Shown: positions 27,162-35,547 of the stretch, in pieces
Layout: each line of letters starts with the position of its first letter
Position numbering within the stretch: the first letter of the stretch is position 1
Assembly (NCBI RefSeq): GCF_001678945.1
Contig: NZ_CP015124.1
Location: forward strand, 1,848,501-1,912,500
Reading direction: 5' to 3'
Origin: Phaeobacter gallaeciensis
GTDB lineage: Bacteria; Pseudomonadota; Alphaproteobacteria; Rhodobacterales; Rhodobacteraceae
Length of the DNA stretch: 64,000 nt
Translations under genes and position numbers: made by a program
Notes under the pieces: model-generated
What the model was told of the DNA's origin: nothing
Seen by the model: the letters and a program-made list of their open reading frames with translations, nothing else
Database searches by the model: none

Positions 27162-28384
27162 GCACGCAACAGGAAGAGCAGCAGCGACGCGGACCGCTGG
27201 CAGGTATCAAAGTGCTGGATTTCTCGCGCATCCTGTCCGGCCCCTATGCCAGCATGGTGTTGGCCGATCTTGGTGCAGAAGTGGTCAAGGTCGAACCGGT
27301 CGGCAGCGGCGATGAAACTCGCAACTTCCCGCCCTTCAAAGGTCCGCTGAGCCATTATTTCATTGCCCTCAACCGCAGCAAGAAAAGCATCACGCTGGAC
27401 CTGAAATCGCCAGAGGGGGCAAAGATCGCCCGTAACCTTGCGCGCAAATGCGACGTTGTACTCGAAAACTTCCGCCCCGGCGTGATGGATCGGCTGGGTC
27501 TTGGCTATGAGACGTTGAAGGCGGATAATCCCGGGCTGGTCTATTGCTCCATCACCGGTTTCGGGCGCAACAGCCCCCATGGCGACAAACCCGCCTTTGA
27601 TATCGTGGCGCAGGCGCTGTCCGGGGTAATGGATGTGAACCGCGAACCGGGGCAGCCCCCCAACAAGCTGGGCATTCCGCTCGGCGATATGGCGGGCAGT
27701 ATCTTTTCGCTGTTCGGTCTGCTCGCTGCACTGGTGGAACGCAACACGACAGGACAGGGCCGCCACGTGGAAATCGCCATGCTGGACAGCCTGATTGCCA
27801 TGCAGGGTTATCTCTCCCAGATCTATTTTGTCAGTGGCAACAGCCCGCAGCCGGTTGGCACCCGTCACCCCTCAATCGTGCCTTACGGCGCCTTCCCGAC
27901 CAGGGACGGCCATGTGATCGTCGCCTGCTTGACGGAACGGTTCTGGCACAATTTCGCGCGCTGCCTTGGGCGTGAAGACCTGATCACCGACCCGCGCTTC
28001 GCAGAGTATGAAAAACGGCTGGAGAACCGCGACGCGCTGGAGCCGGAAATCTGCGAAATCATGGAAAAAGACACCACGGAATACTGGCTGGATCGGCTGA
28101 CCGAATTCGACGTACCTAATGCGCCGATCCTCAGCATCGCGGAGTCTCTGGAACAGGAGCATGTCGCAGCACGCGGGCTGATTGAAACCGTGACGCACCC
28201 GGACGTGGGGGACATGCAACTGGTGCGCGGACCGATCCGGTTCGACGGCGAGAGCCCTGCCCCCGCGCGCGCGCCTGCACTCCTCGGCGAACACACGCGT
28301 TCGGTGCTGTCGGACTGGCTGGGATATGATGAGGAAGAGGCCCGTGCCCTAGAAACACGCGCCGCGGCACCCGGCGCAGGCTAG
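27158..28384 (+). CDS. CaiB/BaiF family (class III) CoA-transferase
   Basis: 408 residues. Landmarks are GIKVLDFSRILSGPYASMVLADLGAEVVKVE, RSKKSITLDLKS, LENFRPGVMDRLGLGYE and GIPLGDMAGSIF, in which Asp177 is the expected catalytic Asp that forms the acyl-anhydride intermediate. It moves CoA between carboxylic acids. It is the last gene of the iclR operon; its TAG lies in a CTAG shared with the convergent histidine kinase gene. Donor and acceptor cannot be read from sequence. Confidence 0.92.
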   Translation: MSTQQEEQQRRGPLAGIKVLDFSRILSGPYASMVLADLGAEVVKVEPVGSGDETRNFPPFKGPLSHYFIALNRSKKSITLDLKSPEGAKIARNLARKCDVVLENFRPGVMDRLGLGYETLKADNPGLVYCSITGFGRNSPHGDKPAFDIVAQALSGVMDVNREPGQPPNKLGIPLGDMAGSIFSLFGLLAALVERNTTGQGRHVEIAMLDSLIAMQGYLSQIYFVSGNSPQPVGTRHPSIVPYGAFPTRDGHVIVACLTERFWHNFARCLGREDLITDPRFAEYEKRLENRDALEPEICEIMEKDTTEYWLDRLTEFDVPNAPILSIAESLEQEHVAARGLIETVTHPDVGDMQLVRGPIRFDGESPAPARAPALLGEHTRSVLSDWLGYDEEEARALETRAAAPGAG

Positions 28385-30900
28385 GCCTCAGGTCTTTGCG
28401 CCGTCTGGGCAATCAGACTGCGGATGTCCGCATCCGTGACCGGTTTGGCCAATGAGGCCAGGCCGGGACTGCCGCGCAGGCTTTCCGGGATCCGGCCAAT
28501 TCGGCGTGTCGACATCAGGATCAGTTGGCAGTCCGGGTGCAGCCCGGCGCCCAGCTGCAGAAGATCCCAGCCTGATGCGCCATTGTCGAGATTGAGATCA
28601 CTCAGCAGCAGGTCAAGCTGTGGCAACTCCCGGATCTGCGCTGCGCCTTCGGCAAAACTGCTGGCCCGGTGCAGGGTATAGCCGATCCGCTCTAGCGCCT
28701 TGCCGGCCGAGTCGAGATAGGCCGGGTCATCATCGACCACCAGTGCCGTACCGGGCGCCTGCAGCGCAACCTCCTGTGGGGCCTCCTCAGCCTTCAGCGG
28801 CGGAAAATTCAACGTCACGGTGGTGCCCCGCTCCGGCGGCTCGATGCGGGAGGTGATGTCGAGACGCCCGCCGGATTGGTGCACGAAGCCATCGACCATC
28901 GACAGGCCCAGCCCGGTGCCGCTGCCGTCGCTGCGATTGGTGAAAAACGGCTCGGTTGCGCGATGTAGCACCTCGGGTGTCATACCACAGCCATCGTCAC
29001 GGATGCTGAGCTGGGCGCCGCCATCCTGCCCCGTCCCCACCGAGACGCAAATGCGGCCAGCTCCCTCAATCGCCTGACCTGCGTTGACGCAGAGGTTCAG
29101 AATGGCGCTTTCCATCTGGCCCGGATCGACCAGCGCATTGACAGGCTCTGCCGGCAGATCAAAGTCCAGCGAAATGTTTTCCGGCAGAGCAATTTCCAGA
29201 AGGTCGGCCATACCTTCGACCAGCATCGACAGATCGGTCACCTGCGGTTCCAGATGCTGCTTGCGGGCAAAGGCCAGCAAACGTTCGGTCAGGGACACGC
29301 CAAGATCCACCGCCGAGCCGATGCGGGTCCGCAGGTACCGGGCCTGTTCGTCATCCGCCCGTTTCAGAAGGTGCAGGTTGCCAGAAATACTAGACAGGAT
29401 ATTGCCGAAATCATGGGCGACCTCACCGGCGACCTTGCCCAGGGTTTCCACACGGCGGATTTCCTCCAGCCGTTCATCAATGCGTTTGCGTTCGGTGGTT
29501 TCCGACAGCAACCAGACCGCCCCCCCATCGGGCAGCGGCGAATGGCGCAGCTCCAGAACATGGCCAGAGGCATCGGTGTATTCCTCAAATCCACCGCGCT
29601 CCCCTGCGCTCACTTGCCGGGTAAAGGCAGAGCGGTCGATCAGCGCCTGCATATTCGCTGGTTCTTCCGCCTCCTCCGGCGGCAGGCGTAACAGGCTGCG
29701 CAGCTTGTCGTTCTCGGCCTCGATCCGGCCATCGGCAGCACTGATGGCGACACCGTCTTTGATATTGCGGAACACACGCGAGAACAGCGCGTTCTGACGG
29801 CGGATCTGACCAGTGCGCCGGTCCAGCTTGCGCGCGTTTTCGCGAAATACCTGAAAGGCGGCAAAGAGCTGACCGATCTCATCCTCGGACACCCGGGCCC
29901 GGGGCAAATCGCTGCGGTGATCCCCGGCGGCCAGTTTGCGCATTGCATCAGCCACACGGCGCAGGTTGCGGGCCACATAGCGCGACACGTAAAGCGACGA
30001 GGTGATTGCCACCAGAAGGCTCATCAGGGTCAGCGCCAGAAAGGAATTCTTGGCAACGCCAAGGTTGTCGGAGGTCTCTGCGCGCGCCTGCGACAGGCGG
30101 GCCTCGGCCTGTGCGACCTTTTCTTCGGCATAGGTCGAAATGCGGCCCGCCTCCTGCCGGATACGGAACAGGGCGTTTTCCGCATCAAGCTGCGCGGCAA
30201 GCTCGCGGTGCTTCAGCACGAACAGGCTGTCACTGCGGCTGAGGGCTGTTTCGATCTCGTCAAAGGTTTCCCGGTGGACAGCCGTCAGGCCCGGCACGAT
30301 CTGATCACGAACGCGCTTGTAGCGGCGGGTGAATTCACCAAGTTCGATCAGGGCATCCGCCCGCCCGGCGCCGATGGCGCTGGCCGTCAGTTGTTGCAGA
30401 CCGGCCCAGACCTCGCGCTCTGCCAGCGGCAGCGTGGTATCGCCGGACAGCCGCCGCACCCGCCCATTAAGACGCAGCATGTCCCGGTCGATCGCGGTGA
30501 GTTCCGCCTTGCGTGCGGTCTGCGGCACCAGCGCGGTGGTCAGATCATCAATCGCCAGCCTCAGCCGGGCCAGCGGCAGATCCAACGCCGGATCGCGGGC
30601 GGCATGGTCTTCGATACTGCGCAGGTTCGACAGAACGCTCTGCGCCTCCTGCTCCAGCTGGAAGGGAGGAAACAGCGCATAAAGAAACGGCGCAGAGGTT
30701 GCCAGATCCGCCGCCCGGCGGGACAGGTCCAGCGCATCAGACACTTCGGTCAGCGTGTCCTGATGCAGAACATTCATCCACATCTCGGTCCGGTTCAGCA
30801 CCCGCATGCCGATCAGGCTGACCAGCAGGATCAGCCCGAACAGAACGGCAATGGCAGCGGAGAGGCGAAACCGGACGCTGAGACGGGAAAGCGCGAGCAT
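28381..30900 (-). CDS. Membrane-bound hybrid sensor histidine kinase
   Basis: 839 residues. There is a membrane helix at 13-33, a periplasmic helical sensor region at about 35-285, a second helix at 287-306, HAMP to about 365, a PAS-like region at 375-470 and the dimerisation H-box GEVAHDFGNILSS with His496. The ATPase follows (NLCVNAGQA, RDDGCGM, GSGTGLGLSMV). The C-terminal receiver has DDD at about 723-725 and phosphoacceptor Asp768. It partners the response regulator encoded 6 bases upstream. The pair is divergent from a phnDCEE-type transporter, which it probably regulates. Confidence 0.92.
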   Translation of the reverse strand: MLALSRLSVRFRLSAAIAVLFGLILLVSLIGMRVLNRTEMWMNVLHQDTLTEVSDALDLSRRAADLATSAPFLYALFPPFQLEQEAQSVLSNLRSIEDHAARDPALDLPLARLRLAIDDLTTALVPQTARKAELTAIDRDMLRLNGRVRRLSGDTTLPLAEREVWAGLQQLTASAIGAGRADALIELGEFTRRYKRVRDQIVPGLTAVHRETFDEIETALSRSDSLFVLKHRELAAQLDAENALFRIRQEAGRISTYAEEKVAQAEARLSQARAETSDNLGVAKNSFLALTLMSLLVAITSSLYVSRYVARNLRRVADAMRKLAAGDHRSDLPRARVSEDEIGQLFAAFQVFRENARKLDRRTGQIRRQNALFSRVFRNIKDGVAISAADGRIEAENDKLRSLLRLPPEEAEEPANMQALIDRSAFTRQVSAGERGGFEEYTDASGHVLELRHSPLPDGGAVWLLSETTERKRIDERLEEIRRVETLGKVAGEVAHDFGNILSSISGNLHLLKRADDEQARYLRTRIGSAVDLGVSLTERLLAFARKQHLEPQVTDLSMLVEGMADLLEIALPENISLDFDLPAEPVNALVDPGQMESAILNLCVNAGQAIEGAGRICVSVGTGQDGGAQLSIRDDGCGMTPEVLHRATEPFFTNRSDGSGTGLGLSMVDGFVHQSGGRLDITSRIEPPERGTTVTLNFPPLKAEEAPQEVALQAPGTALVVDDDPAYLDSAGKALERIGYTLHRASSFAEGAAQIRELPQLDLLLSDLNLDNGASGWDLLQLGAGLHPDCQLILMSTRRIGRIPESLRGSPGLASLAKPVTDADIRSLIAQTAQRPEA

Positions 30901-30906
30901 GCGACG

Positions 30907-31629
30907 TCAGCCCGGCGACAGGTGAAAGATATAGCCCTGCGCGCGGCGGGTCTGCAGATGCACCGGTTTTGACGGCACCGCCTCGATCTTGCGCCGCAGA
31001 CGCAGGATCAGCACGTCGATGGTCCTGTCCACGTAGCGCTGCATGTCCGAGCCGAGCTCCTCCAGCAGTTCCGGACGCGGGATCACCCGGTCGGGGTTGC
31101 GGGCGAAATAATCAAGCAGCCGGTACTCGGCATTGGTCAGCGGGATCTCCTCGCCTTCCGCGTCCAGCAGACGACGGGATTGCACATCCAGCCGCAGGGT
31201 GCCAAAGGCGATTTGCTGTCCCGGCGCGGCGCTGGGTTTGGCAGGACCATGTCCATAACGGCGCAACACGGCGCGGATACGGGCCACCAACTCGCGCGGG
31301 TTGAAGGGTTTGATCATGTAATCATCCGCGCCGGTCTCCAGCCCGATGATCTTGTCGATCTCATCCCCGACACCAGTCAGCATCACGATGGGGATCTCGT
31401 AACGCTCGCGGATATGGATCGCCAGCGTCAGCCCGGATTCGCCGCGCAGCCGCAGATCTATCAGGGCCAGATCCACTGGCGGCGGGTCGCCCAGCGCGTG
31501 AAAGGCGGGAATATCGGCGCAGCAGACCGCATCGAACCCGCTTTCGCGCATCAGCGCCGACAGCGTTTCGCGCACATCCGGATCATCGTCAACAATGGCG
31601 ATGAGCGGCTCTGTCCTGCCGTCCTGCAT
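30907..31629 (-). CDS. OmpR/PhoB-type response regulator
   Basis: 240 residues. The receiver domain has the acidic pocket at Asp14-16, phosphoacceptor Asp58 (LALIDLRL) and Lys in DDYMIKPFNPREL. The C-terminal winged helix (ITLTNAEYRLLDYFARNPDRV-like, then VDRTIDVLILRLRRKIE) binds DNA. The ATG at 31629 follows GGGAGGA. It is the first gene of the pair with the hybrid kinase. The 248-base region upstream, shared with phnD, holds an ATTGTTAA/TTAACAAT inverted repeat. Confidence 0.93.
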   Translation of the reverse strand: MQDGRTEPLIAIVDDDPDVRETLSALMRESGFDAVCCADIPAFHALGDPPPVDLALIDLRLRGESGLTLAIHIRERYEIPIVMLTGVGDEIDKIIGLETGADDYMIKPFNPRELVARIRAVLRRYGHGPAKPSAAPGQQIAFGTLRLDVQSRRLLDAEGEEIPLTNAEYRLLDYFARNPDRVIPRPELLEELGSDMQRYVDRTIDVLILRLRRKIEAVPSKPVHLQTRRAQGYIFHLSPG

Positions 31630-31734
31630 CACATCCTCCCTCACCGCACCTCCTGCGGTCTTCGCGGGCGGCATACTGCCAAGCCCCGCCAGGATACGCC
31701 AGCCGATCAGCAGAGCTGTGATGCAGTTTGAAAC

Positions 31735-31777
31735 ATTGTTAACATGAAAGCTGGCTTCTCGCTGTTTGATTAACAAT
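31735..31777. promoter_or_regulatory. Inverted repeat in the response regulator / phnD intergenic region
   Basis: ATTGTTAA (31735-31742) and TTAACAAT (31770-31777), perfect 8-base arms about 35 bases centre to centre, in the AT-rich part of the divergent promoter region. A possible regulator site. No convincing -35/-10 pair was found. Confidence 0.35.
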
Positions 31778-31877
31778 ACGCGCCTAGCATGCGCCGGATG
31801 CGCGTCTTTATCTTCGCCCCACCAGCGCCGCGATGGCGGGAGTGGCTCCCGGCACCGGCGTTCCAAGGGAGGACAAC

Positions 31878-32861
31878 ATGGTAAAATTCTGGACCGGCGC
31901 CGCCACGGCACTGGGCGCTCTGACGCTGAGCGCAATCACCGCAACCGCAGCCGAAGACTGCGCCGAGCGCGGCGCGCTCGACACGCTGTACTGCGATGCC
32001 AACGGCGATCTGGTGGCTGATACCCCCACCGATCCGGCCAAACTGAGCAACCCCGACACCCTGGTCTTTGCCTATACGCCGGTCGAAGACCCCGCAGTTT
32101 ATGCTGACATCTGGGAACCCTTTATCGCACATCTGGAAGAGACCACCGGCAAGGACGTGCAGTTCTTTGCAGTGCAGTCGAACTCGGCCGAGGTCGAAGC
32201 GATGCGTTCGGGCCGTCTGCACGTTGCGGGCTTCTCGACCGGACCGACACCCTTTGCGGTGAACCTGGCCGGCGCCGTGCCTTTCGCCATCATGGGCGCT
32301 GCGGATGGTCAGTTCGGTTACAAGCTGCAGGTCTTTACCCAGGCCGACAGCGACATCAAGGAAGTGAAGGATCTGGCAGGCCGCCGCGTGGCGCATACCT
32401 CGCCGACCTCGAACTCCGGCAACCAGGCACCGCGCGCGCTGTTCCCGGGTCTGGGCGTCGAGCCCGACAAGGACTATGAAGTGGTCTATTCCGGCTCGCA
32501 CGATCAATCGATGCTGGGCGTGGTCGCAGGCGATTATGACGCCGCACCGGTGGCCTCCGAAGTGGTGGACCGCATGGCCGAGCGTGGTCTCTATGACACC
32601 GACGACGTGCGCAAGATCTGGGAAAGCGATCCCTTCCCGACGACCTCGTTCAACGTGGCGCACAACCTCGACCCCGAACTGACCGCGAAGATCAAGGAAG
32701 CCTTCTTCACCTTCGATTTCGAAGGCACCAAACTGGGTGACGAATTCGAAGGCGTCAGCAAATTCATCCCGATCACCTACAAGGATCAATGGGCGGTGAT
32801 CCGTCAGATCCAGGCCTCCAACGGTGTGGAATACACGCCGCAGGGCCTCGCCGGGAACTAA
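31878..32861 (+). CDS. phnD: Phosphate/phosphite/phosphonate-type ABC transporter substrate-binding protein (PhnD family)
   Basis: 327 residues with a signal peptide (MVKFWTGAATALGALTLSAITATAA). PhnD-type landmarks are TLVFAYTPVEDP, the HVAGFSTGPTPFAVN segment, and RRVAHTSPTSNSGNQAPRALF, where the Ser/Thr cluster normally binds the oxyanion. A strong GGGAGGACAAC ribosome site precedes it. It begins a phnD-phnC-phnE-phnE operon. No C-P lyase, phosphonatase or phosphite dehydrogenase gene lies nearby, so the ligand is open. Confidence 0.85.
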   Translation: MVKFWTGAATALGALTLSAITATAAEDCAERGALDTLYCDANGDLVADTPTDPAKLSNPDTLVFAYTPVEDPAVYADIWEPFIAHLEETTGKDVQFFAVQSNSAEVEAMRSGRLHVAGFSTGPTPFAVNLAGAVPFAIMGAADGQFGYKLQVFTQADSDIKEVKDLAGRRVAHTSPTSNSGNQAPRALFPGLGVEPDKDYEVVYSGSHDQSMLGVVAGDYDAAPVASEVVDRMAERGLYDTDDVRKIWESDPFPTTSFNVAHNLDPELTAKIKEAFFTFDFEGTKLGDEFEGVSKFIPITYKDQWAVIRQIQASNGVEYTPQGLAGN

Positions 32862-32879
32862 ACCCACCAGACCCGAAGA

Positions 32880-32906
32880 TCCGGCCGACCACAGGCGTCG
32901 GCCGGA
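32880..32906 (+). promoter_or_regulatory. Intercistronic hairpin between phnD and phnC
   Basis: Perfect 10-bp arms TCCGGCCGAC/GTCGGCCGGA with a 7-base loop, 19 bases past the phnD stop and without a T-run. A likely mRNA stabiliser giving more binding protein than permease. Confidence 0.6.
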
Positions 32907-32985
32907 CACTCCTGCGGCCCCCCGCGGCTTGCCCCCTACGGGCAACGCGGCAGGGGCATGGCCGCGCTATGTCCGAGAGGCCGTC

Positions 32986-33759
32986 ATGCTAGAAATCACC
33001 AAACTCACCAAACGCTACGGATCGGGCGATCCGGTGCTGAAGGAGCTGGACCTGACCGTAGAGGGCGATCAGCTGACCTCGGTCATCGGATCCTCCGGCG
33101 CGGGCAAAAGCACTCTGCTGCGCTGTATCAACCGTCTGGTCGAGCCGACTTCGGGGTCGATCAATCTGAACGGCACCGAGTTCACCACCCTTGGCCGCCG
33201 CGATCTGCGCGCGGCGCGGCGCCGTATCGGCATGGTGTTTCAGGGTTTCAACCTGATCGATCGCCTGACGGTAATGGAAAACGTCCAGTCCGGGCGCCTT
33301 GGCTATATCTCGACCTGGGCGGCGCTGACCCGGCGCTATCCGCGCGAAGACATCCGCCACGCCTATGAGCTGATGGAGCGGGTGGGCATCGCCCATTACG
33401 CGGACAAACGCGCGGATGAGCTGTCCGGCGGTGAAAGGCAGCGTGTCGGCGTGGTACGCGCCCTGATGCAGCGCCCTGAAATCCTCCTAGCGGACGAACC
33501 CACCGCCTCGCTGGACCCCAAGACATCGGAACAGATCATGTCGCTGCTGCGGGATCTTGCGAATGAGCTGAACTTGCCGGTGATCATCAACATCCACAAT
33601 GTGACCGAGGCCAAGGAATACAGCGACCGCATCGTCGGCATGCGCTATGGCCGGATTATCTTTGACGACCTGCCCGATCAGCTGGGCAAGGACGAGATGG
33701 ACGAAATCTATGCAGGCGTTCCGGCAGAGGACCGCGCCGAGGTCGGGGCGGCGGCATGA
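32986..33759 (+). CDS. phnC: Phosphonate-type ABC transporter ATP-binding protein PhnC
   Basis: 257 residues of a single ABC ATPase: Walker A GSSGAGKST (about 36-44), Q-loop FQGFNLIDRLTVMENV, signature LSGGERQR, Walker B ILLADEPTASLD and switch His in NIHNV. The insert GRLGYISTWAALTRRYPREDI after the Q-loop is typical of PhnC. It drives uptake together with the two PhnE permeases. The start has GAGAGG 5 bases upstream; the 3' end overlaps phnE by 4 bases. Confidence 0.93.
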   Translation: MLEITKLTKRYGSGDPVLKELDLTVEGDQLTSVIGSSGAGKSTLLRCINRLVEPTSGSINLNGTEFTTLGRRDLRAARRRIGMVFQGFNLIDRLTVMENVQSGRLGYISTWAALTRRYPREDIRHAYELMERVGIAHYADKRADELSGGERQRVGVVRALMQRPEILLADEPTASLDPKTSEQIMSLLRDLANELNLPVIINIHNVTEAKEYSDRIVGMRYGRIIFDDLPDQLGKDEMDEIYAGVPAEDRAEVGAAA

Positions 33760-34550
33760 GCACGGTCAAGGACACCTGGAAAAAGCCACCCTTCATCGCC
33801 AACCCGGTGATGCGCTACGGGCTGTATGCGGCTGTGGCGATCTATTTCGTCGTGACCCTGGCCACCCTGCCCATCGATTGGGACCGTGTGGCGGACGGGA
33901 TGAGCCGCGCCCAGCGCATCTTCAGCGGGGCATTTCCGCCCAGCTTTGACCGCGCCGGTCTGCTGTTCGATGGTTTCATGGAAAGCCTGAAGATCGCCAT
34001 TCTGGCCACCGTCGGCGGCATCGCGGTTTCGGTGCCGCTGGCCTTCATGGCGGCGGGCAATATCGCGGTGAAACCCGTCTATCTGCTGGGCCGCGGCATC
34101 ATCATCGTCGCGCGCAGCTTTCACCCGGTGATCGTTGCAATCATCTTCGTAAAGGCAGTGGGCTTTGGTCCCTTTGCCGGGGCTCTGACGCTGGTGGTCT
34201 ATTCCATCGGTTTTGTGGCGAAACTGCTGGCCGAACGGATCGAGGAAATCGACTTTGGCCAGGTCGAGGCCATGCGCTCTGCCGGGGCCGGGTTCATCGC
34301 AACGCTGGCCTATGCGGTGATGCCGCAGATCATGCCGCGACTGGTGGGTCTTGGCATCTACCAGCTGGACAGCAACCTGCGTGCCTCTGCCGTGGTCGGT
34401 ATCGTCGGCGCGGGTGGCATCGGCGCCACGCTGGCCAATGCATTCGGGCGCTATGACTACGACTTTGCCCTCGCCATCACCATGGTCATCGTCGGGGTGA
34501 TCCTGATCTCCGAGGCGGTGAGCGGATTTATCAGGAAGCGGATCGCATAA
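33756..34550 (+). CDS. phnE: Phosphonate-type ABC transporter permease PhnE (first)
   Basis: 264 residues with about six helices and the permease EAA-type loop (EEIDFGQVEAMRSAGAGFIATLAYAVMPQIMP). The end segment VVGIVGAGGIGATLANAFGRYDY is characteristic of PhnE. It overlaps phnC by 4 bases and the second permease gene by 1 base (TAATG), so all are translationally coupled. Confidence 0.92.
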   Translation: MSTVKDTWKKPPFIANPVMRYGLYAAVAIYFVVTLATLPIDWDRVADGMSRAQRIFSGAFPPSFDRAGLLFDGFMESLKIAILATVGGIAVSVPLAFMAAGNIAVKPVYLLGRGIIIVARSFHPVIVAIIFVKAVGFGPFAGALTLVVYSIGFVAKLLAERIEEIDFGQVEAMRSAGAGFIATLAYAVMPQIMPRLVGLGIYQLDSNLRASAVVGIVGAGGIGATLANAFGRYDYDFALAITMVIVGVILISEAVSGFIRKRIA

Positions 34551-35359
34551 TGACCAATCAGTCTTTGAACCAAACGCTCGACCATTGGTCCCGCTTTACC
34601 CTGCGCCAGCGCCTGATGCGTTATGGCGGGCTGGCCCTGACCCTGCTGATCGTTGGCTGGGCACTCAGCAGCATCGACGTGATCTGGGCCTGGGTCTGGG
34701 ACGCGCCGTCGCAGATGGCGGATCTGTTCGGGCGGATGATGCCGCCGGACCCGAGCAACCTGCCCTCAATCCTTGAAGCAATCTGGCAGACAGTGAATAT
34801 CGCCACCCTGGCGACGATGATCGCCGTCGTGGTCTCGCTGCCCGTTGCCTATATCGCCGCGCAGAACACCACGCCGAACAAGTTCGCCCTGTGGGTCGGG
34901 CGGTTCATCCTCGTCTCCTCGCGGTCGGTGAACACCATCATCTGGGCGCTCCTGTTCGTGGCCATCTTCGGCCCCGGCATCGTGGCGGGGATCGTGGCGA
35001 TCATGTTCCGCTCCATCGGGTTCCTCGGCAAACTGCTGGGCGAAGCGATCGAGGAGATCGACCGCAAACCGGTGGAGGCGCTGGAGGCCTGCGGAGCCTC
35101 GCGGTTCAAGATCGTGCTTTACGCCATCGTGCCGCAGGTGATGCCCGCCTTTTTCGCCGTAGCGATCCTACGCTGGGACATCAACCTGCGCGAATCCACC
35201 GTGCTGGGCCTTGTTGGCGCGGGCGGCATCGGGATGATCCTGCAAGGCGCGATCGACACCTTCAACTGGCCCGAGGTCGCCATGGTCCTGCTGACCATCC
35301 TCGCGCTGGTGGTGGTGGGAGAGGTGGTCTCCTCCTTCCTTCGCAAAAAGGTCCTGTAA
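34550..35359 (+). CDS. phnE: Phosphonate-type ABC transporter permease PhnE (second)
   Basis: 269 residues, paralogous to the preceding permease. The EAA loop is EEIDRKPVEALEACGASRFKIVLYAIVPQVMP and the end segment is VLGLVGAGGIGMILQGAIDTFNW. Two different PhnE subunits presumably form a heterodimeric channel. It ends the operon and is followed by a GC-rich hairpin. Confidence 0.92.
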   Translation: MTNQSLNQTLDHWSRFTLRQRLMRYGGLALTLLIVGWALSSIDVIWAWVWDAPSQMADLFGRMMPPDPSNLPSILEAIWQTVNIATLATMIAVVVSLPVAYIAAQNTTPNKFALWVGRFILVSSRSVNTIIWALLFVAIFGPGIVAGIVAIMFRSIGFLGKLLGEAIEEIDRKPVEALEACGASRFKIVLYAIVPQVMPAFFAVAILRWDINLRESTVLGLVGAGGIGMILQGAIDTFNWPEVAMVLLTILALVVVGEVVSSFLRKKVL

Positions 35360-35377
35360 CTCGGATCCTGTGACTTG

Positions 35378-35410
35378 TGGCGGCCCGCGCGACGTGGGCC
35401 GCCATTCTTC
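35378..35410 (+). terminator. Likely terminator of the phnDCEE operon
   Basis: Perfect 9-bp stem TGGCGGCCC/GGGCCGCCA with a 9-base loop, followed by TTCTTC. The T-run is weak. Confidence 0.55.
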
Positions 35411-35547
35411 AAGCTCTCCCCCCCGTTCCATCGACAAGCCGGGACCGGAGCGCCACGGTTTTTCACATTTGCAAGCCCTTGTCTTGCGCCGCAGATAGCT
35501 TGGCCTTAGGCGTAAGAGGGTCCCCTGCCTGAGTTTAAAACCCTGCC

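Noticed and set aside
31878..35359. Full phosphonate degradation locus
   Set aside because: No phnGHIJKLM, phnX/W or ptxD genes occur in the window; only the transporter is supported.
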